Assembly (NCBI RefSeq): GCF_001723355.1
Contig: NZ_LPWE01000012.1
Coordinates: forward strand, 186,001-250,000
Direction of reading: 5' to 3'
Origin: Methyloceanibacter stevinii
GTDB taxonomy: Bacteria > Pseudomonadota > Alphaproteobacteria > Rhizobiales > Methyloligellaceae
DNA: 64,000 bases
A program made the position numbers and the translations under genes. Positions 32,708 to 41,245 of this stretch are shown piece after piece. A model generated the notes under the pieces. The model was not told where the DNA came from, did not search any database, and saw nothing but the letters and a program-made list of their open reading frames with translations. Every line of letters begins with the position of its first letter. The first letter of the stretch is position 1.

Positions 32708-35700
32708 CTAGCTGTCGTCGCCGCCCGCCGCGAGCAGGCTCGCATTGCCGCCCGCCGCCGTCAGGTTCGTGGTCCGCACTCGCTCCACCGCGAAGAGCTC
32801 CAGATAGTGCGGCCCACCGGCCTTGGGGCCTGTTCCGGAGAGGCCCTCGCCGCCAAAGGGCTGCACGCCCACCACGGCGCCGATCTGGTTCCGGTTGACG
32901 TAGAAATTGCCGACGCGCACCCGCGCGGCGACGAAATCCGCCGTCGCCTTGATACGGCTATGAAGGCCGAGCGTGAGCCCGTAACCCGTCGCGTTGATCG
33001 CCTCGCAGACCTCGCCTAGACGCTTCCCGTCATACCGGACCACGTGGAGGATCGGCCCGAACATCTCGCGCTCCAGGACGCCGATCTCCGGGATCTCGAA
33101 AATCGCGGGCGCAACGAACGTGCCATGGCTAAGTGCGGGGTCCACCTCCGGATCGAACAGGACGCGTGCCTCGGCACGCATTCTTTCCTTGTGCGCCTCG
33201 AGCACGGCCTTGGCCTCGGCATCGATCACCGGGCCGATGTCGCTCGCATAGTCGAGAGGATCGCCGAGGGTCGGCTCCTGTGCAGCCCCGACGAGCATGT
33301 CGATGACCGGGTCCGCGATGTCGGACTGGAGAAACAGGACGCGCAACGCCGAGCACCGTTGTCCGGCGCTGTCGAATGCCGAACGCAAAACATCGTCGAC
33401 CACCTGTTCGGGCAGCGCGGAGGAATCGACGATCATGGCGTTGATGCCGCCGGTCTCAGCGATGAGTTTCGGGATGGGGCCCGACCGTGCGGCCAAGGCC
33501 TTGGCGATGGCCTTACCCGTATCGGTCCCGCCCGTGAACACCACGCCGTCCACGCGCTCGTCCGCAACCAGCGCAGCCCCGATGGTCTCGCCAGGTCCCG
33601 GCAGGAAATGCAGGACATCGCCCGGCACCCCAGCCTCGTGCAGGAGGCGTATAGCAGCCGCGGCGACGAGCGGCGTCTGCTCCGCAGGCTTGGCCACGAC
33701 CGCATTCCCTGCGGCGAGCGCACCGGCGACCTGCCCGGTGAAGATCGCGAGCGGGAAATTCCACGGCGAGATCGCGGCGAAGACGCCGCGCCCGTGCCGC
33801 GACATCTCGTTGCTTTCACCGGTGGGACCCGCCAGCGTCACCGGCGCCTCGAATTTCGCGCGCGCCTCCGCCGCGTAGTAGCGCAGGAAGTCCACTGCCT
33901 CGCGCAGGTCGCCCTGGGCGTTGGAAAGCGTCTTACCAGCCTCGCGCACCAGGAGCGCCATTAGCCGTGGCCGTGCCGCCTCGAACAGGTCCGCCGCCCG
34001 TTCGAGGATCACCGCGCGGGCTACGCCGCGTCGTCCATCCCAGCCTTCCGCGGCCGCTTTGGCGGCGTCGAGCACGGCATTGATCGCCTTGTCGTCCGCC
34101 AAGGCACATGTGCCGACGACAACCCGGTTGTCGTGGGGCGAGACGATCTCCGTCGTCTTGCCCGCATCGATCTCACGTCCCGCGACAATCGGCGCCGCGG
34201 TTGTGGGAGCCCGCAGAGCCTCCGTCATGGCAGTCAACAGTGGCGCGCGGGTCGCATCGTCCCACAGCGGCAGTCCGAGACTATTCCTCCGCGCGGCCCC
34301 ATAGAGATCGGGCGGAATGGGAATGGCCGGGTTGGCTTTTTCCGGCAGCCTCGCCGCCTTCTCGACGGGATCGGCGACGATCGCCGGGATCGGCGCTTCG
34401 TCGTCCGCAAGGCGATGCACGAACGACGTATTGGCCCCGTTCTCGAGCAGCCGCCGCACCAGATAGGCGAGCAAGTCTCGGTGGCCGCCGACGGGTGCGT
34501 AGATGCGGCAGGGCTTCTTCAGCCCCTCGACCACCTCGCGATGGACCGGCGCCCCCATGCCGTAGAGACGCTGAAACTCGTACGGTGCATCGCCCGCCAA
34601 GTCGGCCACCGCGGCGATGGTGTGGGCGTTATGGGTCGCGAATTGCGGATAGTAGCAATCGGGGCGGGCAAGAAGCGCCCGGACCGCGGCCAGATAGGCC
34701 ACGTCCGTGTTCACCTTGCGCGTGAACACGGGGTAGCCCGCGAGTCCGGCTTCCTGGGCCCATTTGATCTCGCTGTCCCAATAGGCACCTTTCACAAGGC
34801 GGACCGGTATGCGGCGGCCGGTCTTCTCCGCAATGCGCGCCAGCCAGGCGATCAGCGGCAGGGCACGCTTCGAATAGGCCTGGACCGCCAGCCCCAGACC
34901 GTTCCAGTTCGAAAGCCCAGGGTCCGCGAACAGCGGCTCCAGGATCGAGAGCGATAGATCGAGCCGCTCCGCCTCTTCCGCATCGACCGTAAGAGGCAGC
35001 CAAGCCTCGCGCATTTGCAGGGCAAGCGCGCGAACCTTCGGAACGAGTTCCCGGTGCAGCCGCGCCTCTTGCGACGGCACGTAGCGCGGATGCAACGCCG
35101 ACAGTTTGACCGACAGCCCGGACCGCGCGTGCAGGATCTCTTCAGTGCGTGCGGCAGGTGCACCAGCCCGCGTGGCAATGGCCGATGCGGCTTCCGTGTA
35201 GCGCCGGCCATAGCGCTCCGAGTCTTCGGCGGTCCGCGCGCCCTCGCCGAGCATGTCGAAGGAGAACCGGTAGCCATCCCGCATGTCGGGCGCGGCATTG
35301 TCCAAGGCGCCTTGGATCGTCTCCCCCAGCACGAACTGCTTGCCGAGAATGCGCATGGCCCGGCGCACCGCCTCGCGGATGACCGGTTCGCCGCTGCGGG
35401 CTACGAGCCGCTGGACCCGCGCGCCAAGGTCGGCGCTCTTGTCCCCGCCCCAATCGAGCAGGTGCCCGGTCAGCATCAAGCCCCAAGTCGAGGCGTTCAC
35501 GAGAACCGACTCCGAGTGACCCAGATGCCTCGCCCAATCGCCCGAGCCGATCGTGCCGGCGATCAGCCGGTCGGCGGTCGCCCCGTCAGGGATGCGCAAC
35601 AGCGCTTCGGCCAGGCAAAGGAGCAACACGCCCTCCTCGCTGGAGAGCCCGTATTCGGCCAGGAAGGAGTCGATGCCGCCCTGCGCATGCCGCCCTTCGC

Positions 35701-35893
35701 GCGCGGCCTCCACCAGCCTCGTGGCGATGCGCGCGATTCTGTGCCTGTCTTCGCTCGAAAACCGCGCGGCGTCGATCAGCGCCGTGACCAGCGCATCCTC
35801 ATCGGCAAGTAAAGCCGCGTTCAGTTCCGCCCGGCCAAGGCCGTCGCCCGTGTCCGGTACGCTTGAACCCAATGCGGCAGTTGGCGCATTCAT
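32708..35893 (-). CDS. putA: Bifunctional proline dehydrogenase / L-glutamate-gamma-semialdehyde dehydrogenase
   Basis: 1061 aa. The proline dehydrogenase barrel (about 140-480) has RLVKGAYWDSEIK and FATHNAHT. The aldehyde dehydrogenase half (about 540-1040) has PWNFPLAIFTGQ, ETGGINAM and the catalytic Cys in SAGQRCSALR. It oxidises proline to glutamate in two channelled steps with FAD and NAD. The N-terminus lacks a ribbon-helix-helix DNA-binding domain, so it is the short, non-repressor class. It diverges from panC with about 100 bp between start codons. Confidence 0.97.
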   Translation of the reverse strand: MNAPTAALGSSVPDTGDGLGRAELNAALLADEDALVTALIDAARFSSEDRHRIARIATRLVEAAREGRHAQGGIDSFLAEYGLSSEEGVLLLCLAEALLRIPDGATADRLIAGTIGSGDWARHLGHSESVLVNASTWGLMLTGHLLDWGGDKSADLGARVQRLVARSGEPVIREAVRRAMRILGKQFVLGETIQGALDNAAPDMRDGYRFSFDMLGEGARTAEDSERYGRRYTEAASAIATRAGAPAARTEEILHARSGLSVKLSALHPRYVPSQEARLHRELVPKVRALALQMREAWLPLTVDAEEAERLDLSLSILEPLFADPGLSNWNGLGLAVQAYSKRALPLIAWLARIAEKTGRRIPVRLVKGAYWDSEIKWAQEAGLAGYPVFTRKVNTDVAYLAAVRALLARPDCYYPQFATHNAHTIAAVADLAGDAPYEFQRLYGMGAPVHREVVEGLKKPCRIYAPVGGHRDLLAYLVRRLLENGANTSFVHRLADDEAPIPAIVADPVEKAARLPEKANPAIPIPPDLYGAARRNSLGLPLWDDATRAPLLTAMTEALRAPTTAAPIVAGREIDAGKTTEIVSPHDNRVVVGTCALADDKAINAVLDAAKAAAEGWDGRRGVARAVILERAADLFEAARPRLMALLVREAGKTLSNAQGDLREAVDFLRYYAAEARAKFEAPVTLAGPTGESNEMSRHGRGVFAAISPWNFPLAIFTGQVAGALAAGNAVVAKPAEQTPLVAAAAIRLLHEAGVPGDVLHFLPGPGETIGAALVADERVDGVVFTGGTDTGKAIAKALAARSGPIPKLIAETGGINAMIVDSSALPEQVVDDVLRSAFDSAGQRCSALRVLFLQSDIADPVIDMLVGAAQEPTLGDPLDYASDIGPVIDAEAKAVLEAHKERMRAEARVLFDPEVDPALSHGTFVAPAIFEIPEIGVLEREMFGPILHVVRYDGKRLGEVCEAINATGYGLTLGLHSRIKATADFVAARVRVGNFYVNRNQIGAVVGVQPFGGEGLSGTGPKAGGPHYLELFAVERVRTTNLTAAGGNASLLAAGGDDS

Positions 35894-35996
35894 ACGTCCA
35901 ATTTAGGGGTTTCGAGCCGTTACGGCGAGGCGTTATGGTCGCGCCCCTTCCCGGCAGCGGCGCTTTCTCGAAACGCCCCCGATAATGAAAGACCCA

Positions 35997-36854
35997 ATGA
36001 CCACCGAGATCGAGATCGTCAGAACCGTCGCGGACCTGCGGGCCAAAGTCGCCGCCTGGCGCGCAAACGGCGAGACGGTGGCCATGGTGCCCACCATGGG
36101 CGCGATCCACGAAGGCCACATGTCCCTCGTCCGGCAGGCCAAGGGTCTGGCCGATCGCGTGGTGTCGTCGATCTTCGTCAATCCGCTGCAGTTCGGCCCC
36201 AGCGAAGACTTCGAGGCCTATCCGCGTGGCGAGGCGCGAGACGCGGAACTTCTGGCATCGGCCGGCGCGGAACTTCTCTACGCGCCCAACGCGCGCGAGA
36301 TGTACCCGGACGGTTTTTCCACGACCGTTCATGTAGCGGACCTCACAGAAGACCTATGCCGGCGCGAGCGGCCCGATCATTTCGACGGGGTCGCCACGGT
36401 TGTCGCCAAGCTCCTGCTGCAATGCGGTCCGGATATCGCGATCTTCGGCGAGAAGGACTATCAGCAGCTTCTCATCATCAAGCGTTTGGTGCGGGACCTG
36501 AACATTCCGGTGGAGATCGTGGGCGGCGCCATCGTGCGCGAAAGCGACGGGCTCGCCCTCTCCTCCCGCAACGCCTATCTCTCGGATGCCGAACGCGAGA
36601 CGGCACCTCTACTGCGGGCCGCGATCCACCAGGCCGCGCAGCAGATGGCGGCGGGGGACGCCAGCGAAGCCGCGCTAAAGAACGCGCGCGCCGCCCTCGA
36701 AGCGGCAGGCTTCCGGGTCGACTACCTCGAAGCGCGCGATCCGCAGACACTGGCGCCCCTGTCGGGCGCCGCCTCGTCGGCACGGATCCTCGTCGCGGCC
36801 TTTCTGGGCCAGACGCGCCTCATCGACAACATGTCCGTCCCGCCGCAAGCCTAG
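35997..36854 (+). CDS. panC: Pantoate-beta-alanine ligase
   Basis: 285 aa from ATG 35997 (MTTEIEIVRTVADLR); an ATG at 35985 adds four residues. Adenylation-fold motifs are VPTMGAIHEGHMSLV, FVNPLQFGPSEDF and the KDYQQLLIIKRLV loop. It condenses pantoate and beta-alanine with ATP to make pantothenate. The C-terminus converges on the DUF1489 gene. Confidence 0.97.
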   Translation: MTTEIEIVRTVADLRAKVAAWRANGETVAMVPTMGAIHEGHMSLVRQAKGLADRVVSSIFVNPLQFGPSEDFEAYPRGEARDAELLASAGAELLYAPNAREMYPDGFSTTVHVADLTEDLCRRERPDHFDGVATVVAKLLLQCGPDIAIFGEKDYQQLLIIKRLVRDLNIPVEIVGGAIVRESDGLALSSRNAYLSDAERETAPLLRAAIHQAAQQMAAGDASEAALKNARAALEAAGFRVDYLEARDPQTLAPLSGAASSARILVAAFLGQTRLIDNMSVPPQA

Positions 36855-36859
36855 CGGCT

Positions 36860-37300
36860 CTAGTCGATGAGCCGCAGGGCGCGGAGCTCCTCGCGCATGC
36901 CCGGCGGCATATCGGCAATCGAGTCCTCCCCCGCGGAGAGATCCGGCGGCGCCTCGCCGGCCTCCAAATAGCGCCACCCCTGGAACGGTCGGCGCGGGTT
37001 GGGCCGCGTCTCGACGATCTCCGGATCGAGGACGATCCCGCAGCAGGGCGATCCGTCTTCCCGCACGGTCTCCTTCAAGTCGACGATGCGCTGACGCGCC
37101 GAAACGAACCCCTTGATGACCCAATAGAGCGAACCGCCGTCCAAGACCTCGTCTTTCCGGCGCGGCATCTGCTTGGTCTTGTGGCAGAGTTCGGTGACCT
37201 GTCCCGCTCGCGCCAGATCGTGCAAGCGTCTCGCCTGCCAAATCCGCAGATCCTGGAGCCGGTCTATTCCGACGCAGAGCTTCACGAGGTGAACCGTCAT
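36860..37300 (-). CDS. DUF1489 family protein
   Basis: 146 aa. Family traits are VHLVKLCVGID at the start, TELCHKTKQMPRRKDEVLDGG, YWVIKGFVSARQRI, CCGIVLDP and FQGWRYLEA. This is a conserved alphaproteobacterial protein of unknown function, likely cytoplasmic. It is 14 bp downstream of the universal stress protein gene. Confidence 0.9.
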   Translation of the reverse strand: MTVHLVKLCVGIDRLQDLRIWQARRLHDLARAGQVTELCHKTKQMPRRKDEVLDGGSLYWVIKGFVSARQRIVDLKETVREDGSPCCGIVLDPEIVETRPNPRRPFQGWRYLEAGEAPPDLSAGEDSIADMPPGMREELRALRLID

Positions 37301-37314
37301 GGGACCCAGGCCGC

Positions 37315-38154
37315 CTAGTGCGACATGAAGAGGGGAATGGTCGCCTCTTCCAGCATGGTCAACGTCACGCCGCCGAGAATGAACTCACGCCAGCGCGAAT
37401 GATGAAACGCGCCCATGACGATCATGTCGGCGGACAGGTCCTTCGCCCGGGAGAGCAACAGCCGGCCCACATCGCCGCCCTCGTTCATCGGCACCGTCAC
37501 CGGCTCGGCATTGATGCCATGGCGGGCGAGATGCGCGACCATGCCGTCCACAGGAAGGCCGTCGTCGCGGGGCTTGGCCTCGTTGAGGCCAGCCAGAAGC
37601 ACGACCCGTTTCGCTTCTTTCAGAAACGTGCGGGCATCGCCGAACGCGCGTGCTGCCTCGGCGCTGCCGTCCCAAGCTACAACGACCGTCTCGACACCAA
37701 CGGTCTTCCCGGGAGCCGCCGGAACAATGAGAACGGGGCGCCCGGAGGCGAACAGGCAGCGCTCGACCAATGCGTATTGACCGACCAGCGGATCTCCGTC
37801 CCTCGGCTGACCGAGGATCGCCAAATCGGTAAGCCGCGCGGCGGCGGCGAAGTCATGAGGAAACTCGTCGCTGGTCCCATGCATGAGCCGGACGTCGTAA
37901 GAGACACCCGCCGCATCCGCCGCGGTGCGGAACCGCGCCAGCGCCTCCTCGCCCTGGGCCCTAACGCCGTCGAGCACACCGCTCATATCGGCAAATGCGA
38001 CGTCCGCGCCGTAGAGGGGCATCAAGGCCTGGGGCGCAAGGGCAACCGCCACAAGGTGAGCCCCATGCGCCTTTGCGAGGCCGATCGCCATCAGATCGCG
38101 CGCTTTGGACGCGCTCGTCCCGTCGACGTAGACAATGACATCCTTGAAGCTCAT
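37315..38154 (-). CDS. Universal stress protein, tandem UspA domains
   Basis: 279 aa from ATG 38154 (MSFKDVIVYVDG). Two UspA folds: 1-140, and 150-279, which has VVVAWDGSAEAARAF and MGAFHHSRWREFILGG, the latter resembling the ATP-binding G-x2-G-x9-G pattern. Cytoplasmic. It is divergent from the bufferin-like operon (250 bp between starts); both may be stress-responsive, but no shared site is evident. Confidence 0.9.
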   Translation of the reverse strand: MSFKDVIVYVDGTSASKARDLMAIGLAKAHGAHLVAVALAPQALMPLYGADVAFADMSGVLDGVRAQGEEALARFRTAADAAGVSYDVRLMHGTSDEFPHDFAAAARLTDLAILGQPRDGDPLVGQYALVERCLFASGRPVLIVPAAPGKTVGVETVVVAWDGSAEAARAFGDARTFLKEAKRVVLLAGLNEAKPRDDGLPVDGMVAHLARHGINAEPVTVPMNEGGDVGRLLLSRAKDLSADMIVMGAFHHSRWREFILGGVTLTMLEEATIPLFMSH

Positions 38155-38405
38155 CCGGCCCTCCCCGTGACGGCCGATGATAGCGCTTCGGCGCGCGCGG
38201 CCAAGCATACGCTCTATTTTGTCCGCGTTGCGCAGACCTCACGGCCATCGATAGCCGAAGCGCCGGAACCGAATTCACGCCAGCGTGAAGCAAGTCACAA
38301 CGCTTTGAAGAGGTGTGACGCATCGGTTCCGGGAATTGAGGCTACCGTCCAACGATGGCGTTCGGCGCCAGAAATTGGGAACACCCACACACTAGGAGAG
38401 TATCC

Positions 38406-38663
38406 ATGAAGATGAACCAGAAGTCCGGGACCAAGATTGCCCTTACGGCTGCTGCGCTAATCGTATCCGGCACGCTTGCCACGTCCGCCCTGGCCGCTGG
38501 CGGCGAGACCGGAAAGTGCTTCGGCGTGAATGCCTGTAAGGGCCAGAGCGCCTGTAAGACCGCTTCGAACGCCTGCAAGGGCCACAATGCCTGCAAGGGC
38601 AAAGGTTTCGTCGTCACGACGGACACCGAGTGCGCCGAACAGGGCGGCGAGTTCAAGAGCTAG
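38406..38663 (+). CDS. Bufferin-type precursor peptide
   Basis: 85 aa. A signal peptide ([20 protein letters not shown]... ending SALA) is followed by six cysteines at intervals: [30 protein letters not shown] and TDTEC near the C-terminus. Such repeats are the core of BufA2-type peptides modified by DUF692 (MNIO) enzymes, which convert cysteines to copper-binding 5-thiooxazoles. A clean AGGAG ribosome site lies 7 bp before ATG 38406. The peptide is expected to be exported and to trap copper in the periplasm. Modification itself is inferred from the neighbour. Confidence 0.9.
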   Translation: MKMNQKSGTKIALTAAALIVSGTLATSALAAGGETGKCFGVNACKGQSACKTASNACKGHNACKGKGFVVTTDTECAEQGGEFKS

Positions 38664-38681
38664 CCCCGCCACGGCCGGAGC

Positions 38682-38699
38682 CGGCCGCGTTTGCGGCCG
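38682..38699 (+). other. Intercistronic hairpin between precursor and MNIO genes
   Basis: Perfect 7-bp arms CGGCCGC and GCGGCCG with GTTT loop, 19 bp after the precursor stop. No T-run follows. It could reduce read-through or protect the upstream mRNA end so that precursor outnumbers enzyme. Confidence 0.55.
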
Positions 38700-38744
38700 C
38701 TTCGCCACTTCCTATATGACTCTCGGTGCTAAGCACCGTTGGAG

Positions 38745-39605
38745 ATGGCATTGTCCGACCACAAACCACCCTATCTCGGCTTCGGCCTTGGGCTCCGGCC
38801 CGAGCACTATGACGAGATTCTGTCCGGCGACCCCAATGTCGACTGGTTCGAGGTCATCTCCGAGAATTACATGATCCCTGGCGGCAAGCCGTTGCGGGTC
38901 CTGGACGAAATTGCCGAACGCTATCCGATCGTGATGCATGGCGTGTCCTTGTCGATCGCTTCCACCGCACCGCTCGACATGGAATATCTGACGGAACTCA
39001 AGACGCTCGCCGACCGCGTCGAGCCGAAATGGATTTCCGATCATCTGTGCTGGACCGGCGTACATGGGGTCAACCTGCACGACCTTCTACCGATTCCGTA
39101 TACGCAAGAAGCCCTCGATCATGTGGTCGACCGCGTCAGTCGTGTGCAGGACTTCTTGGGGCGCCGCCTCACCCTGGAGAACGTTTCGAGCTACGTGACG
39201 TTCGCGGAGTCCGAGATGAGCGAATGGGACTTCGTGAGCGAGGTCGCCCGCCGGGCCGATTGCTGGCTGCTCTTCGACGTCAACAACGTCTATGTCAGCG
39301 CCTGCAATCACGGCTTCTCGACGCGCGACTTCCTGCAAGGGATTCCGCGCGATCGCATCGTGCAGTTCCACTTGGCAGGCCACAGCCACGAAGGCGACCA
39401 CATCGTCGATACGCACGACCATCCCGTCTGCGACGAAGTTTGGGACTTCTATCGCGAGACGGTCTCTCATTTCGGCCCGGTGTCGACCATGATCGAGCGG
39501 GACGACAACATTCCTCCGTTGGCGGAGGTCATTGCCGAGCTCGACATCGCACGCAAGATTGCTCAGGAGGTCGCCGAGGCCAAGAAGGTGATCGCCGCAG
39601 AATGA
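38745..39605 (+). CDS. MNIO (DUF692) enzyme, bufferin maturation
   Basis: 286 aa TIM barrel. Predicted multinuclear iron ligands: IVMHGVSLSI, ISDHLCW, ENVSSYV, FDVNNVYVSA, FHLAGHS and VDTHDH. MNIO enzymes oxidise Cys residues of a substrate peptide with O2. Start: ATG 38745 is only bases from the GGAG at 38741-38744, whereas a TTG at 38751 (SDHKPPYLGFGLG) lies at the ideal spacing and may be used. It follows the precursor gene by about 80 bp. Confidence 0.93.
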   Translation: MALSDHKPPYLGFGLGLRPEHYDEILSGDPNVDWFEVISENYMIPGGKPLRVLDEIAERYPIVMHGVSLSIASTAPLDMEYLTELKTLADRVEPKWISDHLCWTGVHGVNLHDLLPIPYTQEALDHVVDRVSRVQDFLGRRLTLENVSSYVTFAESEMSEWDFVSEVARRADCWLLFDVNNVYVSACNHGFSTRDFLQGIPRDRIVQFHLAGHSHEGDHIVDTHDHPVCDEVWDFYRETVSHFGPVSTMIERDDNIPPLAEVIAELDIARKIAQEVAEAKKVIAAE

Positions 39606-39627
39606 CGACAGTGCTGACGGGATTGTC

Positions 39628-40446
39628 ATGACCAGTCTCAAAGACCTGCAGGCGCGATTCCAGGCCGGCATCGTGGGCGGCGACAACACAGCCCTGAACG
39701 ATATCAACGACAGCGCGACAGAGGATCGAGGCACACTCTTCGGCGTCTATCGCAATGCCTACGGACTGCGGCTCGCCGAGATCCTCGGAAAAGACTACGA
39801 ACTGACGCACACCTATCTCGGCGACGATGCGTTCTCCCGACTTGCTCGGGCCTATATCGCCGCACACCCTTCGGACAAGCGCAATGCGCGCTGGTTCGGC
39901 CGCTACCTGCCAACGTTCGCGCGGACGACGGCGCCATTTTCAAAGCACAAGGAAGTCGCAGAACTCGCCGCGCTCGAAAAGGCTCTTGCCGACGCCTTCG
40001 ACGGTCCCGATGCCGCGCCGGTCTCCATTGAGGAACTCGCCGCGATCCCGCCCGAAGACTGGGCGGAGCTGGTCTTCACGCCCCACCCGACAGCGCAACG
40101 GCTTCGATTCAAGACGAACGCCGCCGATATTTGGACGGCGCTCGACGGCGACACGACACCTCCCCCGCCGGTGCACCTCGCCGAGCCTCAGAACATTCTC
40201 GTCTGGCGGCAGGACCTCACGGCCCGTTTCCGCCCGCTGAGTGCCGAAGAAGCCATGATGTGGGCTGAGGCCACCAGAGGCGTGCGGTTTGGCGTTCTGT
40301 GCGAGATGGTCGCGACCTTCGGCGGTTCCGACGAGGCCGAACTGCGCGCGGCGACTTACCTCAAGACCTGGCTCGACACGGGAGCACTCGCCTGCGTCAG
40401 CCCTGACTGTCCTCAGTCGGACCTGGTGCTGGGAAGAGCGCATTAG
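39628..40446 (+). CDS. BufC-like partner protein (DUF2063)
   Basis: 272 aa. The N-terminal DUF2063 helical part includes YRNAYGLRLAEILGKDYELT and ARAYIAAHPS, followed by a C-terminal beta-rich part with RQDLTARFRPLSAEEA. In buf and hvf operons this protein binds the precursor and presents it to the MNIO enzyme. It begins 22 bp after the MNIO stop. The last 50 bp overlap the convergent ydcF gene. Confidence 0.9.
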   Translation: MTSLKDLQARFQAGIVGGDNTALNDINDSATEDRGTLFGVYRNAYGLRLAEILGKDYELTHTYLGDDAFSRLARAYIAAHPSDKRNARWFGRYLPTFARTTAPFSKHKEVAELAALEKALADAFDGPDAAPVSIEELAAIPPEDWAELVFTPHPTAQRLRFKTNAADIWTALDGDTTPPPPVHLAEPQNILVWRQDLTARFRPLSAEEAMMWAEATRGVRFGVLCEMVATFGGSDEAELRAATYLKTWLDTGALACVSPDCPQSDLVLGRAH

Positions 40447-41230
40447 TGCGGCCCGTCAGCCAATAGGCCACAAGCCCCACCCATTCGCGGGTCGCCGTGT
40501 CGACCCGCCGCAAGCCTTCAGAGACCTTGTCGAAGGGCTTGGTGAAGTCCTCGGGTCCGCGCGTCCTGTAATCGACCGGCCACGGCTCCACGTCGAAGCC
40601 AGCCTGGCGGAACGCCCCGATAGACCGTGGCATATGATACGCCGACGTAATCAGCAGCCAGCGCGTTCCCTGGCTGAAGGCGCCACCTCGGTCCAGCTCC
40701 TTCTTCAGGAAGACCGCGTTCTCATAGGTGTCGCGCGCATTTGCTTCCAACACGAGGCGTCCTCTTTCAACGCCTAGACTGGTGAGGATGTCTGCCGCTC
40801 CTTGCGCTTCGCTGTCGGATTTATAGAGAATACCCGCGTCCCCGCCGGAGAAGGCGACTCTGGCATCGGGAAACCGCAGCGCCAGGATCGCCCCTTCCAG
40901 CAGCCGCTCTCCCGCCTCGTTCAAGGTCGGCGCTTTGCGGGCGCTGCCGACAAGGCGGTTCTCCGCACCCCCCAATATGATGAACCCTGCCGGTGCAGGC
41001 TGTTGATCGAGATCGGTCCTTGGGAAACGATCCTCGAGCGGGAGGATCAGCGCGTTCCCGAGGGGCGACAGTCCGACCACCAGAAGCAGAATGGCCCCGA
41101 TCGAGACGAAGCGCCGGCCCCACCGCGCCCAGCCCGTCCAGATCAGGATCGCGCCGTAGCCGATCAAGAGCGCAATGAACGTGGATGGCTGCAGGACGAA
41201 CCAAACCGCCTTGGCCAAATAGAAGAACAT
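40397..41230 (-). CDS. YdcF/ElyC family inner-membrane protein
   Basis: 277 aa. Two N-terminal membrane helices (about 10-32 and 40-60) precede a DUF218 Rossmann-like domain with FIILGGAENRLV, NARDTYENAVFLKK, LLITSAYHMPRSIGAF. The ElyC group supports envelope polymer synthesis; substrate unknown. The C-terminal 16 codons lie on the opposite strand of the BufC-like gene. Confidence 0.88.
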   Translation of the reverse strand: MFFYLAKAVWFVLQPSTFIALLIGYGAILIWTGWARWGRRFVSIGAILLLVVGLSPLGNALILPLEDRFPRTDLDQQPAPAGFIILGGAENRLVGSARKAPTLNEAGERLLEGAILALRFPDARVAFSGGDAGILYKSDSEAQGAADILTSLGVERGRLVLEANARDTYENAVFLKKELDRGGAFSQGTRWLLITSAYHMPRSIGAFRQAGFDVEPWPVDYRTRGPEDFTKPFDKVSEGLRRVDTATREWVGLVAYWLTGRTNALFPAPGPTEDSQG

Positions 41231-41245
41231 GAAGCCCCCTCGCGC

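Noticed and set aside
38300-38350. ECF-type promoter (GGTTCC and CGTCC separated by about 16 bp) before the bufferin operon
   Set aside because: Attractive because sigma-F-like control of such operons is known, but the -35 and -10 are too loose to annotate as a feature.
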